NCBI GenBank assembly: GCA_024663395.1
Contig: JANFAH010000014.1
Location: forward strand, 124,001-188,000
DNA length: 64,000 nt
Origin: Pisolithus tinctorius
Taxonomy: Eukaryota > Basidiomycota > Agaricomycetes > Boletales > Pisolithaceae
Reading direction: 5' to 3'
Shown here: positions 33,493-44,704 of the stretch, piece after piece
Numbering within the stretch: position 1 is the first letter of the stretch
Layout of the letters: every line of letters starts with the position of its first letter
The notes under the pieces: generated by a model
The model's input: only the letters and a program-made list of their open reading frames with translations
Told to the model about the DNA's origin: nothing
Databases searched by the model: none
Translations under genes and position numbers: made by a program

Positions 33493-34959
33493 TTATTGAT
33501 ATGGTCCAGGTTTACTGGGATAGCTGGAGTGAAATTCTTGGACGAGTTCAGAAGCATTGTCAAGCTCTGTAGCGAGTACCCAAGTAGTTTCTTCATCAGT
33601 CCCCTCATAGCCAGTCCACCAGACTAGATACTGTAACCAACACCAGCGATGCCGGTCGACCTTAGAGTCGAGAATTTCTGCTACCTCAAATTCTAGTTCA
33701 CCATCGACTTCGACTGGTGGGGGTGGTGGTTGAGTCCGGTTTGGGATGGTGTTAGGGACGGCCGGCTTGAGTTGGGAAACATGGAAGACCGGGTGCACCG
33801 CGCACATTGAGTCCAGCAGGCGCAGTGTGAATGAGTGGGTACCAGCCTGAGCTATGACTGGATATGGCCCAAGATTCTTCTCTGAGAGCTTCTTAGAAGG
33901 CCGAGTTGACCGGAAGTATTTGGCCTTGACATATACCTGGTCACCAACCTTGAAGTTCAGAGCTGGCATGCATTTGGCATCGGCCGGGCCTTGGTATCGT
34001 TGTTGAGTGAGGGTCATTTCTTCCCATAGGTATTGATGCAGTGAATCCAAGTCAACTGCATAGTCACGAGCCCGAGTGGAGGTGAGGTTGCGCTCCGGGT
34101 ACACCGAGATGTTAGGGTGGTAGCCCTTGTTAGCAAAGAATGGTGAGACACTGGTAGTAGCGCTAGGGGCATTGTTATAAGCGAACTCTGCCAGAGGTAA
34201 TAGGTTGGCCCAATTGTCCTGTTGGTAGTTACAGTAGACTTGGAGGTATTGTTCAAGGGTCTGGTTAGTCCGCTCGGTCTGGCCATCACCTTCAGGGTGG
34301 TAGCCCAAGGTGAAATGTAAGCACATGTCTAAGGCCTTACCAAGTGACTGGAAGAAGTGAGACACGAACTCTGAACCTCGGTCTGAGGTTACATGGGCCG
34401 GTACTCCATGCTTAGAAAAGACATGGAGTAGGAACAATTTGGCAAGTTCTGGGGCTGTTATGGTGTCATGGGTGGGGATGAATATGGCCTGCTTGGAGAG
34501 CTGGTCAACTACAATGAGGATGGCTGTGAAGCCGGTTGAGGCCAGGAGCTGCTCGATGAAATCCATAGAGATAGAATTCCATGGCTTCTCCGGCACTGGG
34601 AGTTGCTTGAGAAGGCTGTAAGGCTGATGGCGGGGAACCTTAGCCCGAGCACAGGCCGTGCAAGACCGGACATAGTCTTTGATGAATGTCCTGAGGCCGG
34701 GCCAGGTATATTCACGCCGAATGAGCTCTAGGGTTCGGTTTTGGCCAAAGTGGCTGGACAGGGGATGGTCATGCTTAAGGCGCAAGACCCTGAGGCAGAG
34801 ATCATTTGAGTCCAGCACGTAGATCCTTCCATCAAGCCAAAGGAAGCCGGTGTCATCTACTGACCACTGGGGATCAGTCATGTTGGACAGGTGGATTTGT
34901 GAGACCAGGTCATCTGGCAGTGCGGTCAGGATATCATTGTGTAACCTTTCGACATCCAT
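33493..34959 (-). CDS. G1 integrase with chromodomain (C-terminal part of Pol)
   Basis: An open frame of 488 residues; the rest of Pol upstream is in other frames. Integrase zinc finger (HPLSSHFGQNRTLELIRREYTW... with SCTACARAK), core with MDFIEQL, TSDRGSEF and the GDGQTERTNQTLEQYL helix carrying Glu, then the GPY/F module (EKNLGPYPVIAQAG, HPVFHVSQL). The C-terminal chromodomain (FEVAEILDSKVDRHRW, LVWWTGYEGTDEETTWV) marks a chromovirus. In known chromoviruses this domain steers integration to marked heterochromatin. It ends 170 nt from the stop of the convergent gene. The frame is open but the element is broken elsewhere. Confidence 0.88.
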   Translation of the reverse strand: MDVERLHNDILTALPDDLVSQIHLSNMTDPQWSVDDTGFLWLDGRIYVLDSNDLCLRVLRLKHDHPLSSHFGQNRTLELIRREYTWPGLRTFIKDYVRSCTACARAKVPRHQPYSLLKQLPVPEKPWNSISMDFIEQLLASTGFTAILIVVDQLSKQAIFIPTHDTITAPELAKLFLLHVFSKHGVPAHVTSDRGSEFVSHFFQSLGKALDMCLHFTLGYHPEGDGQTERTNQTLEQYLQVYCNYQQDNWANLLPLAEFAYNNAPSATTSVSPFFANKGYHPNISVYPERNLTSTRARDYAVDLDSLHQYLWEEMTLTQQRYQGPADAKCMPALNFKVGDQVYVKAKYFRSTRPSKKLSEKNLGPYPVIAQAGTHSFTLRLLDSMCAVHPVFHVSQLKPAVPNTIPNRTQPPPPPVEVDGELEFEVAEILDSKVDRHRWCWLQYLVWWTGYEGTDEETTWVLATELDNASELVQEFHSSYPSKPGPYQ

Positions 34960-34971
34960 TAGGGCAACTGC

Positions 34972-36106
34972 TCATAAGACCAGGTACTTGAGGTATGTAG
35001 CGCAAAGGGAGACCGCTAGCTGCTCCTGGGTGAAGACTGGTCTCAGGTTCTGCGGGTTCACTTGGGCATAGCCACTATCCCCCTCTTTGGGGTAGATGTC
35101 CCATCGTCTAGTTAGGGCATTGGGCTTAGCCCCGAGCTTACCGGGCCTGAATCTAATGATCATGTTGAACTGAGACAGGAACTCAGACCAGTGAGCTTGG
35201 TGGTGGGTGAGTACTTTAGAGGTAGAAAAGTACTCAAGATTCTTGTGGTCGGTAACAACATCGACCGGTGAGGCCGAGCCCTCAAGGTAGTGGTGCCAGG
35301 TTCAGAATGCTTCGAAAATAGCAAGCAATTCCTTATCGTGGGTATCATAATTCAACTCTGGGGTGGTTAGGGTTTGGAGTAGAAGGCAACTGGATGAATC
35401 TGGCTGTCACCACAGGTAATAGACAGAATGCTGGCGATGGCATAGTCCGATGCATTGGTCTCGATGGTGATGGGGGCCCCGGGGATGAAATGAGTTAAGA
35501 CCGGCGCAGTGGTGAAGGCGGCCTTGAGGTTGTTAAAAGACCGGTGGCACTCCTCAGAGAAGTTCCAAGGAGCCCCCTTGCAGGTAAGCTGAGTCAGTGG
35601 TACGACAATGTCTGAGTAGTTAAAGATAAACCGGCAGTAGAAGTTGGCGAATCCGAGGAAAGACTGAATGTCCTTGACCTTGCGAGGCTCAGGCCAATCG
35701 CAGATGGTCTGGACCTTTTCCTTGGACATCGTGAGGCTGGCAGGGGAGAGGTGGAATCCGAGGTACTCGACCGAGTCCAAGTGGAACTCACATTTCTCTG
35801 GCTTCGCATAAAGGCCATGAAGCCAAAGCCGGCGGAGTACCTCTCAGACATGCTGCTTATGTGATTCTTTATCTCCAGAGTAGATTAGGATGTCATCTAA
35901 GTAGACGACTATGCAGACATCCAACATGTCCGCAAAAATGGTATTCACGAAGCGTTGGAATGCGGCCAGGGCATTGGTGAGGCCGAAAGGCATTACTAAC
36001 CACTCGTAAGATCCATACTGAGTCCGGAATGCGGTCTTCCATTCATCGCCTGGGGCAATCTGGACAAGATGGTAGGTATGCCAAAGATCAATCTTAGTAT
36101 AGATCT
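34972..36106 (-). pseudogene. G1 RT/RNase H remnant, frameshifted
   Basis: Pieces in different frames: [20 protein letters not shown], then [17 protein letters not shown] and the catalytic YLDDILIYS (near 35900), VEYLGFHLSPASLTMSKEKV, and an RNase H start (ETNASDYAIASILSI). An in-frame TGA/TAG pattern and at least two indels (near 35850 and 35360) break it. Order and content match G5 Pol. The 5' end is cut from the rest of RT by the mosaic LTR. Confidence 0.85.
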
Positions 36107-36899
36107 TGGTTGCGAAGCAGGGTACCGCAAGAGATTTCTGTCCGCTCAGCAAGGAACTGGCCCCAAATCGGCCGCGGTATTGTAGAGTGCACGGGGTACC
36201 ACCCAACTTGTCTTCTTCGTGCGACTTTTGACTTCTCTCAGTGGTATGTCCTCGTGAAACAATCTTGATGGTAGGGTGTGACAAGACGTTGAAGAGAGAA
36301 TGAAGGGACTGTATATTGGGTAGCTGGGACGGTCTTTGTGTGTCAATTGTAAGGAGACAGAAGGAGAATTGAAAGAAAAACAGATCAAGGGGCGCATGCT
36401 GATTGCACAATCAAAGAAGAAATGCACGGAGTGGTTGCAAGTCTCTGCAGTGTAGAGCGGCCAAGGACGGTATCAGTGAGACTAGTAAGAGAGATAGGAG
36501 AGACGGTGTTTTGTTATTTTTCTGGATGGTTTTGGACTTTTTGTAAGCGGTTTATATGTTTTTTGAGCAAGGACTAGCTATCAGTAGAATCACCAGACGA
36601 AACCCGGGGTGGAATAGAGGTCTCCGGACAAAACCCGGGGTAAAACAGATAAAAGGAAATGAACTATGTCTGATATTGGGTGGATCAAGTGGTATGCTGG
36701 TCACCCCGCATCGCCAGTACTATTCCATGGACCACGCCACACATGTCATGAACCACTACTGCTACGAGGCGCCGGGTCCCACCTTCTAGTCTCGACAGTC
36801 CAGAATCCCTTGGGACGAGCAATTCATTCCCTTCATTTTTTATTGTTGTTATCTAAGCCATCTAGCTCGTATTATACAGCTACTTGGACTTTTCCTTCA
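36107..36899 (-). repeat. mosaic LTR fragment inserted in G1 RT
   Basis: On the minus strand it begins TGAAGGAAAAGTCC and follows the first 190 nt of the G3 LTR (plus 36708-36899). It then switches to a different LTR type also found at 46172-46781 (plus 36107-36703, TGGTTGCG...GCTGGTCA). Both outer ends are LTR-like (TG/CA) and both flanks are G1 RT sequence. No target duplication is visible. Confidence 0.7.
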
Positions 36900-38130
36900 T
36901 CGGCTTGGTGAATCCAACAGGTCGGAGATGGGTGGTAGTGGGTATCGGTCTTTCTTAGTGATCTTGTTGAGGCTGCAGAAGTCTACACAAAGCCGGAGGG
37001 AGCCATCCTTCTTTTGACAAAGAGGACTGGTGCAGCATAAGGGGAGGACATAGGCCAAATGAATCCAGTAGTAAGGTTTTCATCGATGAAAGTCCAGAGA
37101 GCTTGGAGCTCAACCAGGACAGTGAGTAGATGGTGCCAAGGGGTGGGGTTGTTCCTTCTTCGAGCTCTATCTTCAGATCATACTCCCGGTGTGGTGGGAG
37201 TGCCAAGGCCTTGGCCTTGCTGAATACATCAGCGAAGTTGTGGTACTCTTCCAGTACATTGGGTAAGGCCGGAGGAGGGGAAGCCAAGGCCGATCGGGCT
37301 TGAGCTGAGTCCGAGGGACAGAGCTGAAGTTGGAACTGGACGGACCCTTCTAGTTTGCAGGCACGCACAAAAGTGGCTGCATTGATTAGGGAAACAAGAG
37401 GGGCCTTCAGAGGGGTGCGAGCCAGAGAGTTGGAGACCAGTACAGATGGCGCGAAGCCGGGTTGGTCACTAGGACCGGAGTCAGGAAGGCCGGTGGAGAC
37501 TGGGCTTACAGGGGGTGTCGACGGGGTTGGCATTCCTTGTGCAGGAGTCCGGAATGTTAGACTGCCCAATACCCAATCAATCAACAGATTGTAGCGGGTG
37601 AGCCAGTCATGTCCAAGAACTATCTTACACTCAGAATCCAACAGGGCTAAAAACAGGGTTACCGGTGTGACATCGCCGGACACGAAGTGGATGTTGACAT
37701 CTACTGCTTGGGTTATAGTGAAGGTGGATGTTCCATCGAAGAGCTGGAGTCAGATTGGGGAGACCGAGTACAGGGTAAAAGATTGTTGATTAGCAAAGTG
37801 ATTATCTATAAAACAGTGAGTGGAACTGGAGTCCCACTAAAGTACGAAGCCGAGGTAAATCTGGGTTTTCTAATGTGACATAGGGGGTTAAAGAATTCGG
37901 ACTGGAAAGAGTGGACGTGTTGAGACGAGCCTCCAAGTTTGCACAACCAGAGTCAATGCAGCTCCAGATTGTGCAGAGTCCTGGGAGCTGCTACCTATTT
38001 TTTTTGTCTTGGGGGTAGTACCTGAGCCTGAGGCCGGTGCGGCCTCGGTGGTAGCCGCAGCACGAGCTTTGGCCTTTCTGGCTTTCTTGGGGCATTTGTC
38101 AGCGAAATGACTGGACCCTCCGCAGAACAT
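36900..38130 (-). pseudogene. G1 zinc knuckle, protease and N-terminal RT, frameshifted
   Basis: The zinc knuckle CMFCGGSSHFADKC (C-x2-C-x4-H-x4-C) is encoded near 38089-38130. Then come protease text (LALLDSECKIVLGHDWLTRYNLLIDWVLGSLTF) and [32 protein letters not shown], then RT entry ([15 protein letters not shown]) up to the mosaic LTR. Several frame changes separate these parts; G5 carries the same order in nearly one frame. Confidence 0.8.
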
Positions 38131-39373
38131 GCAGAGGTTTCCATCTAGGCAACACTTGCGTTCCTCGGGGGTAAGCTTTCCATCTTTGCTGAGTTTGCTA
38201 GGCTTGGGCTTGACGAATTGCTGTTATTACTATTGCCCAGCTTCGATGAAGCTGGCTTGGGAGAAGATCTGGAGTTGTTGTTGTTGCCGGTCTTGGATTT
38301 GTCTTGGCCAGTCTTGGGCTGACTATTGTTGCCAGAGCCACCGGACTTGTTGTTACCAGAGTTGGACGAGCCCTGGTGCTTATTTGCCCTTTGGACTTCT
38401 TCCTTGTGCTCCCAATAGCGTGCATCTATTTCTTGGGCGAGGTGGTGGAGCTCGTGAAGTGTCTGGGGTTTGCCAACTCGACAGACTTCGTCCTTAATCC
38501 GGTCTGGGAGCCCGGAATAGAAATGATGGCGCAGTGCACCATCTCTGTAGCCTCGGACTTGCGAAGCAAGCCGATTAAAGTCTACTATGTACTTGTTAAT
38601 GCGCTGACTTTCCTTCATATGTAAATGGTCGAGTTGGCTCTCGGCGTCAGCGACCAGATCGTGGGGGCTGAAGGTTTTTTGTAGCTCCAGGACGAACTCC
38701 CTCCAGGAGTCCATCCAGAGAGGCCGATCATTGGGGTTGTTGAGCCTGAGCAAGTCCGGCTCGAACCACTCTAAGGCCATGCCTTTGAGGTATGATTGGG
38801 CGAAGATGACTTTGGCACAGTTGGTCCTGAAAGCCTGGGGTCGGTCTTGGAAGTTGAGCTCGCACTGGATAAAGAACGCATGGAGCTTCTTGGGATCTGT
38901 GCCATCGAAAGTGTCAGGCTCGCACAGCTTGGTCCTGCTTGAGGACTCAGGGCTAGTGCGAGCATTACAAGCCAACAGTTTGATGGCCGATGTGAGGTTA
39001 TCGAAGACCACCACCGTGGGTTCGGTGTCTGGATCTGGGAAGTCCGGTTCGTCCTCTGGATCATTATCTTCCAGGTTATCATCACCGGGACCATTATCAC
39101 CTGGGTCATCATCATCTGGTTGTTGTCATCATCGTCACCTGGCCCATCATCGCCGGGGTCACCCTCGGGGATGGGAGCAGTGGGACGACGTGGGGTGGGG
39201 GTGTTAGATGTGTGGGCTGAGAAGCCCCTGAAAGGACTGATGGGACCTGGAGAGCGCCTAGTGGTGCCCAAAGCAGCTAGTGCTGTTTCACAGCGAGCCC
39301 CACTGGCTGAAGCAGAGTCGGGATTGGTGGCAGAGTGGCCATGGGGAGGTTGGAATCGAGTCTTGGTTGCCAT
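38131..39373 (-). pseudogene. G1 Gag, frameshifted in the acidic linker
   Basis: Starts MATKTRFQPPHGHSATNP at 39373 and loses frame in the Asp-rich linker near 39100. It resumes at 39014 with SSSRTKLCEPDTFDGTDPKK, CELNFQDRPQAFRTN, YLKGMALEWFEPDLLRL, FYSGLPDRIKDEVCRVG and an Asn/Ser/Gly-rich tail. G4 Gag (55396) is a close relative with that linker in frame, which shows G1 is the broken copy. Confidence 0.85.
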
Positions 39374-39399
39374 GGTGTATTAGACCCACACAAGTGGAG

Positions 39400-39409
39400 A
39401 GTCTGAAAT
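39400..39409 (-). promoter_or_regulatory. G1 self-primer site pairing with the RNA 5' end
   Basis: Element strand ATTTCAGACT begins three bases after the 5' LTR. Its exact complement AGTCTGAAAT lies in the LTR (plus 39615-39624), about 31 nt after a TATATAAG box, where transcription should start. This is the arrangement of Tf1/sushi-type self-priming. Confidence 0.65.
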
Positions 39410-39411
39410 AC

Positions 39412-39932
39412 TGTCAAGTATGGGATGTCCAGGTTGAGGCCAGACCGGAGACCGAAGCAGGCATGAGGCCGAGGGGTCAGGATCAAGAGGGGAGACAAGA
39501 GTACAGAAGATTGGACTGTTTGGACTTAGCAACTGAGAGTACAGCGCTATTCCCTTGCGTGGGTCCCAGTCCGAGTCTGAGGCCAAGACAGGGTTATCAG
39601 AGTATACTTAGTTGATTTCAGACTGAGGTCTACAGGCCAAGTATCTACGAGCTTATATACTAGAGTAGCTATAGTACGGAGACTGGTAATGCTGGTCTTG
39701 CAAGGATTGCTAAGACAATTGGTAAGGCAAGGATTACTAATGTATGACTAAGGTAACAGAGACTGGACAGGTGGACCGGGGACAAGACCGGGCAGGACTT
39801 AACCGAATGACAGACACTGCAAAGCAGTGTCCACCGCACTAGACCAACTGGAGATACAGGACAGGCAAGGCCGAGGCCGGACTGAGTGAGTGTGAGGCTG
39901 AGTCCAGCTGGGGTTGAGGCATGACTATGACA
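39412..39932 (-). repeat. G1 5' LTR
   Basis: 521 nt, TGTCAAG...CTATGACA, followed by GTTCC (target copy). The CGG palindrome seen in sister LTRs has decayed here by C-to-T/G-to-A changes (GAGACTGG-N5-CTGGTCTT). Confidence 0.92.
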
Positions 39933-39937
39933 GTTCC

Positions 39938-40646
39938 AGGTCATCATGTTGGTGGCCATCGTGGTGTGGGCCAGGATCTGGATCTCAGAACATCTGTTCA
40001 AGGGAAGGTTGGTTGATGGGCTAGAAGGGCTGTGTGCTGTTGCCACTTTAGGTAACCCATTTTCATGAGCATTTAGGCTGAAGTTTTTCTCCAAATCATC
40101 CAAGCTAAAAGCCACTCAGACCAGGTCATCCCAGGGACATCTGGCCATGTCCCAGGGCTATTTACAGTTTGCAGGACCTGGGATGTCCCATAATCCCAGC
40201 CCTTTGGTAATATATTTTGGGCTGTCCCATGACTGCCTTAGGTGTCAGGGGTCCTCAGCTCACAAAAGTGCAGTTCATATTCACATTGAAATGCCACTTC
40301 TGATCAGAAAAACATACATAGCTGTCATGATCATCCAGGATGATGAGCACACCTGTCAAAGTAGGGGGATATGTGAGAGTCACTGCCATTCCAAAACCAT
40401 GTAATACAACTTATGTATTATGCACAGATTTGAAGAATACTGGGCAATCAGTGTGCTTGTGTGTGGTGTCATTTCCAGACTCATACAATGCCTATGGCAG
40501 TGAGAATTGAATTATTGTAATGAATGTTAATGGATTCAGACCTCTCCCATGAGTGCCTATGTAAGTTCCCTGTTTTACTGCAAGAGTGCTCCTTACTAAG
40601 ATCATACATACTAGATGCATCTCAGTCCCTCTCTCTGAAGGCATTG
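39938..40646. other. unassigned DNA right of G1
   Basis: No gene recognised. It contains scattered near-palindromic TGGGATGTCCCA-like words (for example near 40185) that foreshadow the minisatellite. Confidence 0.4.
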
Positions 40647-41090
40647 GGAATGTCCCATGATAGCTTCAGAGGCCACTGTGAGATGTTCCACTCCACTCTC
40701 TGGAGGCCAGTGGGGATGTCCCATGATAGCTTCAGAGACTACTGTGGGACATCCCATCTCCCTCTCTGGAGGCCATTGGGATGTCCCATGATAGTTTCAG
40801 AGACTACTGTGGGACATCCCATCTCCCTCTCTGGAGGCCATTGGGATGTCCCATGATAGCTTCAGAGGCTACCATGGGACATCCCACCTCCCTCCCTCAA
40901 GGCTGATGGGATGTCCCATGATAGCTTTAGAGGCTACTGTGGGACATCCCACCCCCCTCCCTGGAGATCAATGGGATGTCCCATGATAGCTTCAGAGGCT
41001 ACTGTGGGACATCCACTCCCCTCCCTGGAGATCAATGGGATGTCCCATGATAGCTTTGAAGGCTGCAGGCATGTCAGCCAATCCCCTTTG
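40647..41090. repeat. 65-bp minisatellite, about 7 units, hairpin in most units
   Basis: Units start near 40647, 40714, 40779, 40844, 40909, 40974 and 41038, so the period is 64-67 nt. Each starts GGATGTCCCATGATAG; full units contain the exact complement TGGGACATCC about 20 nt later, so each can fold into a 10-bp stem. Open frames over it are repeats, not genes. Confidence 0.9.
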
Positions 41091-41586
41091 GAGACCCATT
41101 AAGTCTATTTATTTCTACAGGTTTACATTATATAGCTATGAGATCTCAATGGGTTGGGTATACCCAGCTGCTGCCATGGAAAGTGTTTTCTCCAGTACTA
41201 TGCCTAGGGACTCTGGGGCAGCCATTGATGTCTCCTGGCATGGTGCTGATCATAAATGTTTTGTGTTTTCCTCATGCAATTTTCCATTTGCTGATAAGAT
41301 AGGCATACCATCATGATTGCACAATCAGGAGCTATAACTTTCATTATGATAACATCACTCCACTATCACTTGCTGGGGTGTTAACACCTACTAGTGCTAG
41401 TTGCAGTAGTTGGTAGTGCTGAATAGTGTAGGCTATGCTACACTTTGGTAGTGTGCATTTTTGGCTACTGTCAACTACAAAAAGTGTAGGGTTGAGCCAG
41501 AGTGCGAAAGTCACATGACATTTGATTACATGACATAACAGATCACATGATGCAATCACATGATCGATGATGTAATTGTCACATTG
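41091..41586. other. unassigned DNA
   Basis: Between the minisatellite and the old LTR; nothing recognised. Confidence 0.35.
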
Positions 41587-42130
41587 TCATATCCATGACT
41601 CTTGGACTCAATCCCAGTCCAGTCCAGACCCCTAGCCCCTAACTCTGGTCAAGTCCGGTCCTAGTCCAGCCTAGAAAACCCAACTCTGGCTCTAGATAAC
41701 CCAACTCCGGCCTAAATAACTTGAGTCCGGAGTTTTACCCCTGTCTCCGGTCCATTTCGGCCTCCCGGCCTTGTGCTGCTCCACCCCAGTCCTCCCAGGT
41801 CTATGTCCAGGTCACCCAGACATAACTCCAGTCTGTTTTCCCATGTTTGCACTATATTTAGTCTAGTCCTTTTGTCTGACTTTTGCTTACTCTACAAAAC
41901 CTGTGTCTGACTCTGGTATGCCAGTCATCCAGACTTTAGCTATTAGCCTCGGCACAGCCACTGTGGCTATCCTCACTCTTGCTAGTCATCTTGCTAATAG
42001 CTTATTCACGAGTCTGGCATCATGTTTGTTACTCCAGACTGGCCTCATGTATTTAACCCCTGTACATACTTCATAGCACCCTCAGTCAGAATATCAACTA
42101 AGTATTACCCTCAACTCTGTACTACCCCTT
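41587..42130 (+). repeat. old LTR fragment of the self-priming gypsy lineage
   Basis: Begins TGTCATATCCATGACT, like the G4 LTR on this strand. A TATTTAA box near 42049 is followed about 30 nt later by CAGTCAGAATATCAACTAAG (42083-42102), the third variant of the predicted transcription-start motif of G1/G4/G5. The right end is unclear and no matching primer site (ATATTCTGACT) was found, so the internal part is lost. Confidence 0.55.
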
Positions 42131-43651
42131 GAGTCTACTCTATAGCTAAGGCCGAGCCTTAAGCTATCCCCGGCCCCTGTCCTGGACCTCTCCCTGGCTT
42201 GCATAAGGGTACAGCACATAAGCTGAGACCAAGGGAGGTAGATCCAACCCCAGACTGGCTTCCTCCCTGTGTACACCCCAAGACTGGATGGTTTCCCACA
42301 CTACCGGTCTTATTCCCGTGCTCCTGGTGTCACACACCAAAGGTGTTGTGGACATGGTTACAGCTGACTCTGCCTAACTCATTGACAAGTTGCGCACAAT
42401 GCCCAAGCATGCAGATGAAGACTAAAGGCCTCATGCGTAGAAAGACTGTTGGACGTTAACAGTCATCCTTCACACAAGAATGAGTCATCAGTGCTAAAGA
42501 GAAAAGAGGAAGCGAGTTAAGTGCACGTTAAAGGTTCTTAGTGCCCATGTATGGCATTCCGGTTTTCATCGTATCTCCACCATTTCCAAAGATATCGACT
42601 CTGTTCCCACACTCACTTAAAGTGCTCAGCCCCATGATTCTTCCTTCCAAATTTGGAGAGGATCCTCGCACCCTGCGCGTTTCTACAGCACTCCATCCAT
42701 CAGATGCTCATTTTGCTAAGTCCATCAATCATGGCCACCTCTTTGTCAATCATCTCGCTTGTCTCATTTGCCAGAGACAGTGGCTATGTATATCTGCCAG
42801 GTGTTCCCACCAGCTTCCATCCTGAAGCCCCCTGGTTCATCCCATTGTTGTCAGCCCCATCTCATCCCATGCAGCTTGGTCAGCATGTTCTCCTTGTCAG
42901 TATGACTTCCAGAAGGACGTTCTTTGGTCGCCTCAGGTCTGTCACTTGGTTAGAAAGGTCTTATGTGGTCGTTTCAGTCTCCCCGGTTGATGAAGCATAT
43001 GGATCGTTCCTCCCTGCTCCCTGCACTGTCTTTATTCCAGTCTCGTCCATCATTCTTCCCACATTGCAACAGCTGCAGTATAATCTACTGTCCTCCAGCC
43101 TCCCTGATCGCATTCATGATGAGTATGACATGCATCTTGCCTTCTTACTGCAAGATCCAGCAGAAGACATTCCCCCTTCTCCTCCTCCTCCGTCAGAGCC
43201 CTGCCCATGAAGTTTTTGTTAACTTTGCTGAGAGGATGGAAGGGTGGGAGATGCGATCACGTATGCTCTCATTGCCCCACAGACCCCCAATGCCCTAGCC
43301 CCCTTTGACACCTGACTCATGCCCTTCAATTCTGGAATTAATACTTCCCTGTCTGGAAACACCATCCGTCTGTCATGCCGTCTTTGGATCTAGAGATGTC
43401 TCCACCGAGATCTAACTTGCATCGCCACCCCCTAATGTGATATCAGTGCGCTTACTCAGTTTCTGATTCTATTTGACTCATTTTGTGATATTTTGACTAT
43501 CCTTGACTCGTTTATTGCCAATACTTACCAATCCTCTTTGCTTGCTTACTTTTCATTTCTCACTTACTCATCATGATTACTCAGTCCTTACTCATTACTT
43601 ACCAAGTGTTTGTGCCTTGTTTGTCACAAGCTGTGCTCCCCCCCACAGTAT
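42131..43651. other. unassigned DNA with weak plus-strand coding signal
   Basis: Overlapping frames at 42541-42825 and 42653-43210 look partly protein-like (FGEDPRTLRVSTALHPSDAH; RIHDEYDMHLAFLLQDPAED) but no family is recognised and stops interrupt both. It may be a decayed transposon or gene. A TTACTCA-rich stretch lies near 43550-43610. The last bases ATAAA (43652-43656) are a target-site copy of the solo LTR. Confidence 0.35.
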
Positions 43652-44014
43652 ATAAATGTTAAGTACGAGGATTTTCCGGGTTGAGTCCGGACCGGAGACC
43701 GAAGCGGGCGTGAAGCCGAGGGGTCGGGGTCAGGGGTGAAGTCGAGGATGCAGATGTTTGGACTGTTTGGACTTAGCGACTGAGGATACAGCGCTATTCC
43801 CTTGCATGGGTCTCAGTCCGAGTCCGAGGCCGAGACGGAGTTATCAGAGGTGACTTAGTTGATTTCAGACTGAGGTCTACAGGCCGAGTATCTACAAGCT
43901 TATATACTAGAAACAACTATAGTACGGAGACCGGTAATGCCGGTCTCGCAAGGATTGCTAAGAGGATTGGTAAGACAAGGATTACTAACGTATGACTAAG
44001 GTAACGGAGACCGG

Positions 44015-44668
44015 TGTAGGAAAAGTCCAAGTAGCTGTATAACACGAGCTAGATGGCTTAGATAACAACAATGAAAAATGAAGGGAACGAATTGTTCGTC
44101 CCAAGGGATCCTGGACTGTCGGGACTAGAAGGAGAGACCCAGCGCTTTGTAGCGGTAGTGTTTCGTGACGTGCGCGGCGTGGTCCATGGAATAGTACTGG
44201 CGATGCGAGCGGTGCGAGCGGTATACGTGGTTCGTGCACGGCGGAATGCGAGATGTGCGGTGTAGACAAAGTGGAAAAGAAACTCGTGGTGACCTTCCGA
44301 GTGCCAAAAGGTATCATTCTGTACCTAAGTACAGGGTTTTATAGTCCGGACAAACCCGGAACCTAAGTAAGACAGGGTACAGTAAAGGAAAACCGTGCGA
44401 CAGCGCGTACACAGAAGACAGGCCAAACTGAGGCCGAGGGTATACTACAAGCACTAAAGGAATAGAGACCGTGATAAGAGAAGGAGTCCAAGGAAAAACA
44501 ACAACCGGAGCACAGTGGCCATGGGTATAGCATTGCGCGAGAGGGAGCGAGGGCGCGGGAAGGTAGCGTGCAAACAATGGTGAACGCGAGAGGGGAGCGG
44601 ACGTAACAGTAGTCACGGAACGGTTAATGATAGGGGCTTATGCGTCCAGGGAATGCGGATTCCTCACA
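44015..44668 (-). repeat. G3 3' LTR
   Basis: Differs from the 5' LTR by 11 substitutions, all CpG transitions, and three single-base indels (hand alignment). Contains TCCGG-N6-CCGGA near 44346. Confidence 0.93.
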
Positions 44669-44704
44669 CCTGCGGGGGACTTAGATGCTGACCGTCCCCA
44701 GTCA
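44669..44704 (-). promoter_or_regulatory. G3 purine tract and 3' hairpin
   Basis: Element strand: TGACTGGGGACGGTCA hairpin (44689-44704), then GTCCCCCGCAGG next to the LTR. Same layout as G2. Confidence 0.55.

Larger units (their letters stand above)
15788..39937 (-). mobile_element. G1: Ty3/gypsy chromovirus, host of nested elements, TSD GTTCC
   Basis: G1 reads right to left. The 5' LTR is 39412-39932 and the 3' LTR is 15793-21690, the latter split by element C1. The flanks 15788-15792 and 39933-39937 are both GTTCC, showing that the two distant LTRs belong to one insertion. Without the nested DNA (C1 at 16142-21512, G2 at 22760-33200, mosaic LTR at 36107-36899) the element is about 7.5 kb. 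Order on the minus strand: LTR, self-primer site, gag with zinc knuckle, protease, RT/RNase H, integrase with chromodomain, then a convergent plus-strand accessory gene, hairpin, purine tract and LTR. Gag-Pol is broken by several frameshifts and the DNA is poor in CpG, as expected of an old methylated copy. It cannot move by itself. Confidence 0.9.

Noticed and set aside
40524..40856. Open frame with repeated MSHDSFR/GCPMI text
   Set aside because: It is the translation of the 65-bp minisatellite; repeats in all frames mimic a protein.
40647..41090. CRISPR-like array
   Set aside because: Units are tandem with no unique spacers, no cas genes, and the genome is eukaryotic.
42653..43210. 185-codon plus-strand frame
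   Set aside because: No recognisable domain and competing open frames in other phases; kept only as unassigned DNA.
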